A stretch of DNA of 47,475 bases from Paenibacillus sp. CF384. GTDB taxonomy: Bacteria; Bacillota; Bacilli; Paenibacillales; Paenibacillaceae. The stretch is taken from NCBI RefSeq assembly GCF_900106745.1, contig NZ_FNNV01000030.1, positions 1-47,475 on the forward strand. Direction: 5' to 3'. Within the stretch, counting starts at the first letter, position 1, and each line of letters opens with the position of its first letter. Positions 35,617 to 43,886 of this stretch are shown in pieces. The position numbers were made by a program, and so were the translations under genes. The notes beneath the pieces were generated by a model, which saw only the letters and a list, made by a program, of their open reading frames with translations, was not told the origin of the DNA and did not search any database.

Positions 35617-36478
35617 TAGCTTGACTTCCTTTATCCCGGTATGCGGTCACAATAAACCCATCGCTGTTATTACCCGATACCGTGTAGTGATCGCAAGGTA
35701 CAACGGGAATGTCGGTGGTATTAGTCGTCGTACCCTCACCCGCCGCCGGTACATAATAAATCGAAACGCAAGCATGCTCGTCCTCGAATACAAGATGATC
35801 CTCTTCGTACGGGAAACTTCGAAGCTGATCGATGTATTCCTCCAAGCACCAATCGTTCCGCTCCATGATTGCAGCGTGGGGATAACCGACATAACGGAAA
35901 TGCCACGGCTCGCAAGATATATGCGTAATCGCTTCCTTGCCTTCCTTGTAGCGTTGAATGAACCCGTACCGGGCAGCTAGCTGCTTGAAGGTCAGATAAA
36001 CGCCACTGTCCGGAAAAGACGGCGCAATGAAATTCACGTCCTTGTCATCCTTGTTCCTCTTGCCGACGTCGATAGCAAGTCCCGTCTGATGCTCGCTCTG
36101 ATTGGGCAACGCCACGTAACAGGCCGTGTATTCGGCGCCATTCTCGACTAGCGAGGATTGATAAATCATCTCCTGCTCCAATCGGCTCCGATACCCGCTG
36201 ACCGCGATAATATCGTGTACCCCTTCGCAAGCCTCAAGCAAATCATTCAAATGCTGCAAGCAAGTCCGTTCCAGCAGCATATTGTCGCTCAGGGTATGAA
36301 TAGCCGGGAACGAGCTAAGCGGCAGCAGGCTGCCGGTGGAAATCACCTGCTGGATCGGGTTCTCGCGATTAATTAAGACCAGATGCCCTTGGTGGATCTC
36401 AGAACGAGCTGCTTGCACGACGTTACCTTTCGAATGACTGCCTATATGTTGTTCGGCTTGGTGTAGTTGTTGTTCCAT
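35609..36478 (-). CDS. M15B D,D-peptidase, VanY/VanXY-like without membrane anchor
   Basis: A 289-residue zinc peptidase. Active-site residues are His130 and Asp137 in SEHQTGLAIDVG and Glu190 and His193 in EPWHFRYVG. Unlike the VanY at 19400, it has no signal peptide or membrane segment: the N-terminus is hydrophilic (EQQLHQAEQHIGSHSKG). VanXY enzymes of D-Ser-type operons are also soluble and cut both dipeptides and pentapeptides in the cytosol, so a VanXY-like role is possible. Its start follows AGGAGG; it overlaps the acyltransferase gene and is divergent from the VanR-like gene. Confidence 0.83.
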   Translation of the reverse strand: MEQQLHQAEQHIGSHSKGNVVQAARSEIHQGHLVLINRENPIQQVISTGSLLPLSSFPAIHTLSDNMLLERTCLQHLNDLLEACEGVHDIIAVSGYRSRLEQEMIYQSSLVENGAEYTACYVALPNQSEHQTGLAIDVGKRNKDDKDVNFIAPSFPDSGVYLTFKQLAARYGFIQRYKEGKEAITHISCEPWHFRYVGYPHAAIMERNDWCLEEYIDQLRSFPYEEDHLVFEDEHACVSIYYVPAAGEGTTTNTTDIPVVPCDHYTVSGNNSDGFIVTAYRDKGSQANV

Positions 36479-36558
36479 CTCGCACGAACCTCCTTGTTAT
36501 CGTTAAATGTTCTTGCCACTCTACGATAACGTCCCGAGCCGGACAGGTTCATAAAACG

Positions 36559-36576
36559 CCTTAAAAGAAACCTTAA
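36559..36576 (-). promoter_or_regulatory. Candidate VanR box upstream of the soluble peptidase
   Basis: TTAAGGTTTCTTTTAAGG on the minus strand shows two TTWAGG-like half sites 11 bases apart. It is followed by a TTTATGAACC -10 region that is also present upstream of the ligase. Confidence 0.6.
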
Positions 36577-36681
36577 GTTTTTCTTATTTGTGGATTCATA
36601 CGGTAGGTTGCGGATACGATATCTGATAAGCTAATGCTACAAATACGGTAGTTAACTTCATGCAAACGGAGAGATTCTTCT

Positions 36682-37386
36682 ATGAAATCGATTCAAATTC
36701 TGATCGCGGACGATGACCCGGAAATCGCCAAGCTGATCTCAATCTTCCTGACCAACGAAGGCTACCAGGTGCTGACGGCAAGCAACGGTCGAGAAGCACT
36801 CGACTTGATCGCCAAGGAATCGGTCCAATTGCTCGTCCTCGATGTCATGATGCCGGAGATGGATGGGCTGGAGGTCGTGCGAACGGTACGAGTGGAGTAT
36901 GACAATATTCCGATTCTGATGCTGAGTGCCAAGGCTGAGGATATGGACAAGATCATGGGTTTGACGACGGGGGCTGACGATTACATGGTTAAGCCGTTCA
37001 ATGCCCTTGAGCTGCTGGCCAGAGTAAAGTCGCTGCTGCGCAGGTCCATGCTTTTGAATACACAGACGCAGCCGGCACAGGATCAGGATGAAATTCAGAT
37101 CCAATCGCTGAAGATCAACAAAAAATTGCATGCCGTTACCATCGAGGATCGGAATGTCAGTTTGACGTCGACGGAGTTCGATATCTTGTATTTGCTGGCG
37201 AGTCATCCCAAGCAGGTGTTCAGTGCGGAGGCGATATTCGAAGCGGTGTGGAAGGACAAGTTCATGGAGTCCAACAATACTGTTATGGTTCATATAAGCA
37301 AGCTTCGCGATAAATTGGAGAGCGAGCTGGGCGGCGTGAAGCTTATCCAGACCGTCTGGGGAGTGGGGTACAAAATTGATCCCTAA
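36682..37386 (+). CDS. OmpR-family response regulator, VanR type
   Basis: A 234-residue regulator with a receiver (DDD near residue 10, phosphoacceptor Asp54 in VLDVMMPEMDG, KPFN) and a winged-helix domain (about 135-232, TEFDILYLLASHPKQVFSAE). The first residues MKSIQILIADDDPEIAKLI closely match the regulator at 18648. It is divergent from the soluble peptidase gene and overlaps the kinase gene by 11 bases. It probably controls the peptidase-acyltransferase and ligase-racemase units. Confidence 0.92.
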   Translation: MKSIQILIADDDPEIAKLISIFLTNEGYQVLTASNGREALDLIAKESVQLLVLDVMMPEMDGLEVVRTVRVEYDNIPILMLSAKAEDMDKIMGLTTGADDYMVKPFNALELLARVKSLLRRSMLLNTQTQPAQDQDEIQIQSLKINKKLHAVTIEDRNVSLTSTEFDILYLLASHPKQVFSAEAIFEAVWKDKFMESNNTVMVHISKLRDKLESELGGVKLIQTVWGVGYKIDP

Positions 37387-38473
37387 CATTCGTCCGTGGG
37401 AAAGCCTTCGTTTCAAAATGTTGTATTTGTTCGCCTTAAGCGCGCTTGCGTCCAGCCTGACGGTCGTTTTTCTAAGCTTGATCGCCCTCGCCGCCTACCA
37501 TACCGATATCCCTTTCATCAGCAATCTCTTGGACTTGGCAAGATCTCAGCTCGGCATTCCCATCTCTTTCACTTTAGCCGGCCTCTTATTTACGATCATC
37601 TATTTCTTCGTCTTCAGCCGCTCCACCATTCACTATCTGATGGAAATCTCGCAAGGCATCGAACGGATCGCCGGCGGAAATTTCGATTTCCGCCTTCCGA
37701 TTCGCAGAGAGGACGAGCTCGGCGCATTGGCCGATAATATCAATCGCATGACGGCGCAGCTGAAGCTGTCCATCGAGGAAGAACGGCGCGCCGAGCGAAC
37801 GAAGGCCGAGCTGGTCACGAATGTTTCTCACGATCTGCGCACGCCGCTGACGTCCATCGTCGGGTATCTGGGTCTGATCAATGATGATCGTTATCAGGAT
37901 GAAGTGGAGCTGCGGCAATACGTCCAAATCGCGCATCATAAATCGATGCACCTGAAATCGATGATCGATGATCTGTTCGAATTTACGCGGACAAGCGGCG
38001 GCATGAAGCTTCGACCGTCGCCGATCAATCTCGCCGAACTGATGGGACAATTGGCAGGTCAATTTCGTTTGCAATTCGAACAGGCGGGGATGGAATGCCA
38101 ATTGATTCTCCCCGACCATCCCCTTGTCATTCATGCGGACGGGGACAAGCTTGTTCGGGTATTCGAGAATTTAATCGTTAATGCGATTCAATACGGCAAG
38201 AGCGGCCGGCGTATCGAGATCACGACTTGGAGCACCAACGGACAAGCGGTCGTCGAAATCGCGAACTATGGCGAGACTTTGCCGGCTTCCATCATTCCGC
38301 TTCTGTTCCAGCGTTTCTATCGCGGCGAACAATCCCGCTCGCGGAATACGGGCGGCTCGGGACTAGGCCTTGCCATCGCCAAAAACATCGTCGAGCTTCA
38401 TCAGGGTACGATCTCCGCAGCCAGCGACGATGGGAGAACCTCATTCGAGGTGAAGCTTCCGCTCGCCATATAA
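37376..38473 (+). CDS. Sensor histidine kinase, VanS type
   Basis: A 365-residue kinase with membrane segments at about 15-38 and 60-82, a HAMP linker, the phosphoacceptor motif VTNVSHDLRTPLTSIVGYL, and ATPase motifs NLIVNAIQYG and GSGLGLAIAKNI. The start is a TTG at 37376, preceded by GGGAGTGGGG and overlapping the regulator stop; a later ATG (FKMLYLF) is possible. The very short external loop is like that of the kinase at 17528. A perfect bidirectional terminator follows. Confidence 0.88.
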   Translation: MIPNIRPWESLRFKMLYLFALSALASSLTVVFLSLIALAAYHTDIPFISNLLDLARSQLGIPISFTLAGLLFTIIYFFVFSRSTIHYLMEISQGIERIAGGNFDFRLPIRREDELGALADNINRMTAQLKLSIEEERRAERTKAELVTNVSHDLRTPLTSIVGYLGLINDDRYQDEVELRQYVQIAHHKSMHLKSMIDDLFEFTRTSGGMKLRPSPINLAELMGQLAGQFRLQFEQAGMECQLILPDHPLVIHADGDKLVRVFENLIVNAIQYGKSGRRIEITTWSTNGQAVVEIANYGETLPASIIPLLFQRFYRGEQSRSRNTGGSGLGLAIAKNIVELHQGTISAASDDGRTSFEVKLPLAI

Positions 38474-38477
38474 CACA

Positions 38478-38509
38478 AAGCGGGGCAGATATCTATATCT
38501 GCCCCGCTT
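38478..38509. terminator. Bidirectional terminator between VanS-like and PPOX genes
   Basis: A perfect 14-base stem (AAGCGGGGCAGATA, loop TCTA) separates two convergent genes with 38 bases between their stops. Confidence 0.85.
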
Positions 38510-38511
38510 CC

Positions 38512-39060
38512 TTATGCCCGGTCATGATGAACGGTTTTACCTTCATAGAACATACGCTCCGATGGTGCGGATTGTTCTTTGGCCGACAATGAATCTGCAG
38601 GCAGCTTATAGATCGCGGTTTTACTGCCTAAGCTGGATACATACCGTTCCAGATGAACCCGCCCCAGCGGTCGATCGTAATAACCGGGTACGTATTTATC
38701 CAGCATGACCTGCATAGCCTCCATCGCCTCGTTCATATCCAGAACCGGAAGCAGCGCTCCTTCGATAATGACGCTCATGTAGGCCGTATCCGTATCGGCC
38801 GGTACCGGGCTCGTAATCGTCCCATAGTTCTCGCTGACAGTGAAACAAGCCTGCGGGTTCTGGGCGATATAGTTGATTTTCCTACCTTCTTCAGCTCCAT
38901 GAAAGTAGATGGCGTTATTCAACCATACATAATTCAGCGGTATTACATACGGAACATCGCCTGCGGATAACCCGAGAAAGCCGGTCCGGGCTTGCTCCAG
39001 AAAGGAACGGATCTGCTCGGTATCCGTGCAGCTGCGGTTCTGATTGCGCATGGGATTCAT
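38512..39060 (-). CDS. PPOX-fold (pyridoxamine 5'-phosphate oxidase family, NimA-like) protein
   Basis: A 182-residue split-barrel flavin-binding protein recognised from the N-terminal [23 protein letters not shown] region and [20 protein letters not shown]. Relatives (Nim/PNPOx-like) reduce nitro compounds or bind FMN; the substrate is unknown. It is cytosolic. GGTGA lies about ten bases before the ATG. It is divergent from the CGNR zinc-finger gene, and its promoter carries the paired GTAAC operators, so it probably belongs to the same regulon as the epoxide hydrolase and dinB-msrB. Confidence 0.85.
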   Translation of the reverse strand: MNPMRNQNRSCTDTEQIRSFLEQARTGFLGLSAGDVPYVIPLNYVWLNNAIYFHGAEEGRKINYIAQNPQACFTVSENYGTITSPVPADTDTAYMSVIIEGALLPVLDMNEAMEAMQVMLDKYVPGYYDRPLGRVHLERYVSSLGSKTAIYKLPADSLSAKEQSAPSERMFYEGKTVHHDRA

Positions 39061-39151
39061 GATCGGTCATTTCACCTTTTCTTTTTCTATTACTTTTTAC
39101 AGGGTACAGGATAACTATGAGTGACGGAATAAATATAGTTGTCAATAAATC

Positions 39152-39248
39152 GTAACCATCTAGTTATAAAATAGCTGTTACGGAACACACTGTAACATGA
39201 ACGGTTTTGTCCGTCAAGTAACTAGCTAAGCAATGACATGGGTGTTAC
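39152..39248 (-). promoter_or_regulatory. Promoter with paired GTAAC operators, site C (PPOX / CGNR divergent region)
   Basis: For the PPOX gene, -35 TTGACG (39212-39217) and -10 TACAGT (39189-39194) are 17 bases apart. GTAAC-N20-GTTAC lies at 39152-39181 and GTAAC-N21-GTTAC at 39218-39248. Positions relative to -35 and -10 are the same as at site B. The second repeat also covers the likely start region of the CGNR gene. Confidence 0.75.
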
Positions 39249-39290
39249 AATATAGAAAATTCCATAGGAAGCAAGAGGGGCGTGGCGCGG

Positions 39291-39884
39291 ATGTTTGTAT
39301 TATGGGACGATTTTCTGAGAAGTGACTATCGCGACTGGAGAGGCAGCGGGCATACCGAGGAGCTGTTGGATAAGCCGGAATGGTTGGAAAAGTTTCTGAA
39401 CTCGCACAATCTTCCTTATCCGGGAGTTCCAAGCGCGAAAGAAGTAGATGAGTTGAAGCAGTTGCGGGAGCATATTCTCCATATCGTCCGGAAGCTGACG
39501 GTAGGCGAAAGCGTGGATCCCCTTAATCTGGAAGGACTGAACCGTGCCCTATCGAGCGGGCCCATAATTCTGCACATCACGGAGTCGAACTCCAATTTCA
39601 GTCTGGAGACTACTCCGCTGCAAACAGGCTGGGCCCGCATCGGAGCAGAGGTCGCCACTTCCTTCAGCCGCTTACTCACAGATAGCGAACCCTCCCGCTT
39701 GCGTATTTGCGATAATCCGGATTGCCGTGCGGTTTACTATGACGAGACTCGCAACCGGTCTAAACGGTTCTGCGACGAGCGAGCCTGCGGCAATCTGATG
39801 AAGGTCCGTCGGTTCCGCGCACGCCAAAAGGCCGCCGAGAACGGCAGCCCTTCGAATCCTGATTTCCCGGAAGTAACCGTTTAA
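39291..39884 (+). CDS. CGNR zinc-finger / ABATE domain protein, probable regulator
   Basis: A 197-residue protein with an N-terminal ABATE-type helical domain (about 1-130) and a C-terminal CGNR zinc finger: Cys140 and Cys145 (RICDNPDC), Cys161 and Cys166 (KRFCDERACGN), followed by the basic KVRRFRARQK. The family is predicted to be DNA-binding and stress-responsive, but few members have been studied. The ATG at 39291 (AGAGGGG ten bases upstream) is preferred to a GTG at 39282. Its location beside GTAAC operators makes it my candidate for the regulator that binds them. Confidence 0.85.
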   Translation: MFVLWDDFLRSDYRDWRGSGHTEELLDKPEWLEKFLNSHNLPYPGVPSAKEVDELKQLREHILHIVRKLTVGESVDPLNLEGLNRALSSGPIILHITESNSNFSLETTPLQTGWARIGAEVATSFSRLLTDSEPSRLRICDNPDCRAVYYDETRNRSKRFCDERACGNLMKVRRFRARQKAAENGSPSNPDFPEVTV

Positions 39885-39947
39885 GTTACAGCGGGGGCCA
39901 ATGGTGCTCTCAGCTTCTTATGCGAGGGCTAGCCACGCCATTCGGAC

Positions 39948-39976
39948 GCTGAGCATTCCATAATGGAACGCTCAGC
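39948..39976. terminator. Terminator between convergent CGNR and lipoprotein genes
   Basis: A 13-base stem with one mismatch (GCTGAGCATTCCA, loop TAA) separates the CGNR gene from the minus-strand lipoprotein gene. Confidence 0.65.
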
Positions 39977-39997
39977 AGTCCCACCGCATGAATCGGT

Positions 39998-41656
39998 TTA
40001 TTTCCAAAGCTCTTGGCGCTTGTTGTAGTTATCTGTGATAATCGCTTCCACATTCTCGTCGCCGGCTGACTTCATCTCCGCAAGCATGCTGTCGAAGCCG
40101 GCGTTAGCCTCTTGCTCGCTCTTCGCGATAATGATCTTCGTGATCGATTGCTTCATGATATCCTGAACCTTCTGGTAGCTGAGCGATTCCGGAGTACCGC
40201 CTCCTGGTCCGAGGTTATCGTATGGTGATGTATCCCAAACCGTATCCGATAGATTCTTGAACGCCATCAGGTCGATTTCGCCGCGATTGTTGTCCCCGAT
40301 GTGATAAGGCGTGCCGTCGCTGCCCAGTCCGTTCTTAACGAACCAGGTCCATTTCTGAAGACCGGTCTTCTTCTGTTCGGCAGCCCAATCTTCCTTCAAG
40401 CCTTGAAGAACTTCCGGCTTCGGCGTATGTTTGCCGTCCTTCATATCCCAAGTCTGGCCTTCGATCCCCCACATGAGGAGATATTGCCCCTCTTCACTTG
40501 CAAGGAAGTTGATGAACTTCATCGTTTCTTCCGGATGCTTGTTGTTCTTGGAGATGGCAATCGCATCCCAGCCGAGCGGGCTGCGCGGACCGAACGTTGT
40601 CGCGCCAGGATCAACGCCCGGTGCAACCACTTTATAGGAGAATAGCTGTTTGTCTGCTCCGCCGGCTTTCAGCAAAGCGTTGTTCGCGTTACCCGGATCC
40701 CAATAAGCCGAAGCCGTCGAGAAGACAAAACCGTTGGATAGCTTCTGTTCCCACGTTTGCGTTTTATTGACCGCCCATTCATGATCGATCAAATCTTCGC
40801 GATACAATTTGTTCATGTAGAGGATCATTTCGCGGTATTTCGGGTCTTTCACGTCAAACTTCAGGCTTCCTCCGTCTTCGTAGTAGGCTTTCATCCCCCA
40901 CATGCCTTTGAATGTGCCAAGGACTGCACCCATATTCTCCGCATTCAGAGTAAGCGGTATCGAAGCCTTGCCGTCAATGTTCGGATATTTCGCTTTGAAG
41001 TCCTTCAGCAATTGCTCGAATTCATCCGTCGTGAACGGTTGGCCGCCTTCCGCTTTGTCCGGCGCGAGCTCCTTCAGTAGATCCTTGCGCATCTGAATGC
41101 CGAATACCGGACTGTTATCCATGCCGTACCAGTTGGACAGATAGTAGTTTTTGCCGTCGGTATAACGCGTCTTTTGCAAGACCTCGCCATATTGGGACTT
41201 CACGTCAGGTCCCAAGCTCTCAATGAGATCATCTAACGGAATAATGGCGCCCGCTGCAATATATTTGTTCACGATATCGCTGCCACGGTCCATGAGGATA
41301 ATATCCGGCAAGTCGCCGCTGGCAAGCATCAGATTCAGCTTCTCCGACGGATTGCCGCTCGGCTGTTGAATTTCGACAGAGACGCCTGTACGTTTGGTAA
41401 CCTCTTGGGCTACGGGGTTCGTGAAGGCATCGCCCGTATTCTTATCGAAGAAAGTAAGCGTAATCGGCTCCGAAGGTTTACTGTTCGTTTCCGCCGCCGC
41501 ATTGTTCGCATCCGTGGAATTCGTAGAATTAGCAGTAGCCGCGGTATCATTGGACTCGTTCGCTGCGGTGTTGTTATCTTTACTGCTGCAGCCGATAAGC
41601 AGCGTCGTAAAGACCATGATTGTGAGCATGACTGTCAATATACGTTTCTTATTCAT
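39998..41656 (-). CDS. Extracellular solute-binding lipoprotein, LipO/YtcQ type
   Basis: A 552-residue lipoprotein with signal ending LLIGC (Cys23), a low-complexity Asn/Ala/Thr linker (about 24-60) and the large LipO-type binding fold (PITLTFFDKNTGDAFTNPVA; GDLPDIILMDRGSD). It is the last gene of a permease-permease-binding protein operon, the usual order for this transporter class (oligosaccharides such as rhamnogalacturonan fragments in studied relatives). The substrate here is not known. The start lies eight to ten bases after a GGGGGGAGC site. Confidence 0.92.
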   Translation of the reverse strand: MNKKRILTVMLTIMVFTTLLIGCSSKDNNTAANESNDTAATANSTNSTDANNAAAETNSKPSEPITLTFFDKNTGDAFTNPVAQEVTKRTGVSVEIQQPSGNPSEKLNLMLASGDLPDIILMDRGSDIVNKYIAAGAIIPLDDLIESLGPDVKSQYGEVLQKTRYTDGKNYYLSNWYGMDNSPVFGIQMRKDLLKELAPDKAEGGQPFTTDEFEQLLKDFKAKYPNIDGKASIPLTLNAENMGAVLGTFKGMWGMKAYYEDGGSLKFDVKDPKYREMILYMNKLYREDLIDHEWAVNKTQTWEQKLSNGFVFSTASAYWDPGNANNALLKAGGADKQLFSYKVVAPGVDPGATTFGPRSPLGWDAIAISKNNKHPEETMKFINFLASEEGQYLLMWGIEGQTWDMKDGKHTPKPEVLQGLKEDWAAEQKKTGLQKWTWFVKNGLGSDGTPYHIGDNNRGEIDLMAFKNLSDTVWDTSPYDNLGPGGGTPESLSYQKVQDIMKQSITKIIIAKSEQEANAGFDSMLAEMKSAGDENVEAIITDNYNKRQELWK

Positions 41657-41795
41657 AGCGTGTTGCTCCCCCCAAATACAATGATAGTTGATTCATGAGC
41701 GTTTCCATAGACATTCCGTGGTAAAACGAGAATATACTGCCCGTGCGCCATAATAGCCGCCTTCCACTCACACTCCTTTCATAACCCGAGAAAAA

Positions 41796-42686
41796 TCAGC
41801 TTTTGACTGCGCCAAGCGTCATGCCCTTAACGAAATATCGCTGCAGGAACGGATAAACCAGCACAATCGGAAGAGTTGCGACCATGGTCGCTGCCATGCG
41901 GATCGTATCCGACGATACCGCCAGCCTCTTAGAGGAATCTGCCAACTGCTGCGCTTCGGACACCATGCTGCCTGTCTGGTACTGATTAAGTATCTTCACT
42001 AGCACCGCTTGAAGGGTTTTCAAGCTGGGCTTATAGGTGAACACATACGAATCGAACCAAGCGTTCCAATGACCGATAGCCGTAAACAGTGCGATCGTCG
42101 CCAGCACCGGCGTCGTCAGGGGAAGAATGATACGGATGAACACTTGCAAATCGTTAGCGCCGTCAATCTTAGCCGACTCCGTCAGCTCCTGCGGAAGCTG
42201 CTCGATATACGTCCGCACAAGAATCATATAGAACACGTTCATCAGCCCCGGGAAGATAAACACCCAGAACGAGTCGATCAGGTGTACATTTTTCAGCACC
42301 ATATAGTACGGGATCAACCCACCGCCGAAATACATCGTGAAGATGAAATACAGCGTAATCGGCCTTCTGAACACCAAATCACGATTGCTCAGCGGGTAGG
42401 ACAGCAAGCTGATGACCAGAATCGTAAGCGGCGTCCCGATCACCGTCCTCGCTACCGTTACCCACACGGCATGAAGGATCTGACCATCGGTTAAAATCTC
42501 TTTATAGCTCGTAAATGAAAGCTCCCTCGGCCAGAAGTAGATGCCTCCCTTGATGGTATCCGAGGCGCTGTTGACCGATAGCACCAGCACATTCCAGAAC
42601 GGGTAGAACGTTGCGAATACGACTGCCAGTAGAAAGGCGTATACCGCGCCGGAGTAAAGCATGTCTCCCATTGCCCTGCTTTTCAT
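41796..42686 (-). CDS. Carbohydrate ABC transporter permease, LplC/YtcP type
   Basis: A 296-residue permease with about six membrane segments. The EAA loop reads ELTESAKIDGANDLQVFIRI followed by ILPL, and the ending FVKGMTLGAVKS is typical. It lies 28 bases below the partner permease and 139 bases above the lipoprotein gene. No ATPase gene is linked. Confidence 0.93.
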   Translation of the reverse strand: MKSRAMGDMLYSGAVYAFLLAVVFATFYPFWNVLVLSVNSASDTIKGGIYFWPRELSFTSYKEILTDGQILHAVWVTVARTVIGTPLTILVISLLSYPLSNRDLVFRRPITLYFIFTMYFGGGLIPYYMVLKNVHLIDSFWVFIFPGLMNVFYMILVRTYIEQLPQELTESAKIDGANDLQVFIRIILPLTTPVLATIALFTAIGHWNAWFDSYVFTYKPSLKTLQAVLVKILNQYQTGSMVSEAQQLADSSKRLAVSSDTIRMAATMVATLPIVLVYPFLQRYFVKGMTLGAVKS

Positions 42687-42714
42687 GCTCTCTATTCCTC
42701 CCTAAACCCCTATG

Positions 42715-43686
42715 TTAGAACAGCGATTGATCATTGACTTTCTTCGCCAGCCTATTCACCAGCAGCACTAATATAAAAGCGACCACGGACTTGAACAATC
42801 CTACTGCCGCGCCATAGGAGAACATCCCATTCTGTAAGCCGTACCTGTACGTATAGGTGTCGATAACATCGGAATACTTCAAGACCAGGTTGTTCTGCAG
42901 CAAGTACTGCTGGTCGAACCCGGCATTCAGAATGCCGCCAACCGCCAGAATGAGCAGGATGACGATCGTCGGGCGAAGCGCGGGCAGCGTCACGTACAGC
43001 ATTTGCTTCATACGGGATGCGCCGTCCACCTTGGCCGCCTCGAACAGCTCGGGATTAATGGAAGCGATGGCCGCAAGGTACATGATGGCGTTGAAGCCCA
43101 TGTCCTTCCACATGTTGGAAGAAGCGATAATCCACCAGAAATAATGGCCGTTCTGGAAGAAGCCGACCGGCTCCTCGGTGATGTGCAGCAGCATCAGCAC
43201 TTTATTCACAAGCCCCTGCGACGATAACAGCGTGACGATGATGTTCGCTGCGATAACCCAGGAGATAAAGTGCGGCAAGTACGAAATCGTCTGTACGATC
43301 CGTTTGAACGCTCCGCTGCTGATTTCATTAATCGCGATGGCAAGAATGATCGGTGCCGGGAATCCGAATAGCAAGCTTAATGAGCTTTGGGCCAGCGTGT
43401 TGCGCATAATCAGCCAGAAGTCGCCGTTGTCGAAGAAGTATTGGAACCACCGCAAGCCGACAAATTCGCTGTGAAAGAAAGATCCGAAGAATGATCCGCC
43501 TGGCTGATAATTAATGAACGCCATATAGAGTCCGAACATCGGGGTATATGAAAACAGCAGCGTGCAAATAAACGCGGGCATGATCATAAGCCATAAATAC
43601 TTCTGCTGACGGAAACGCTTCCACTTTCCGTTAGTCTTTCCGAGCAGCGGCGCACGCTGCAACGGTTGTTCGATCTGCGCTTTCAA
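42715..43686 (-). CDS. Sugar ABC transporter permease, LplB type
   Basis: A 323-residue permease with about six membrane segments. A cytoplasmic N-terminus (about 1-30) precedes YLWLMIMPAFICTLLFSYTP. The EAA loop reads FEAAKVDGASRMKQMLYVTL followed by PAL. It is the first gene of the operon. The gene at 43887, divergent from it, would normally encode its regulator pair. Confidence 0.93.
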   Translation of the reverse strand: MKAQIEQPLQRAPLLGKTNGKWKRFRQQKYLWLMIMPAFICTLLFSYTPMFGLYMAFINYQPGGSFFGSFFHSEFVGLRWFQYFFDNGDFWLIMRNTLAQSSLSLLFGFPAPIILAIAINEISSGAFKRIVQTISYLPHFISWVIAANIIVTLLSSQGLVNKVLMLLHITEEPVGFFQNGHYFWWIIASSNMWKDMGFNAIMYLAAIASINPELFEAAKVDGASRMKQMLYVTLPALRPTIVILLILAVGGILNAGFDQQYLLQNNLVLKYSDVIDTYTYRYGLQNGMFSYGAAVGLFKSVVAFILVLLVNRLAKKVNDQSLF

Positions 43687-43724
43687 TTACGCTCTCCCCC
43701 TGCCTTATCGTCTGGAATATCCTC

Positions 43725-43753
43725 ATTATAGGGGAGCTTTCCGCAGCCATTCC
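43725..43753 (-). promoter_or_regulatory. Likely activator-dependent promoter of the LplB-type operon
   Basis: A consensus TATAAT (43725-43730, minus strand) lies 39 bases upstream of the permease gene, with no good -35 at 17 bases. This matches the layout of the promoter at 5738 and implies an activator. Confidence 0.4.
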
Positions 43754-43886
43754 ATGCAAACATCCGCCAATTCATACGCCAAAACACCTGATTTCATGTA
43801 GTGCCATTGTTGAAATACCGTAGGCCGACTACAATAAAACAAGTAACGATCATCCCGCTCTCACATAGGAAGGACGTGGCTCACCT

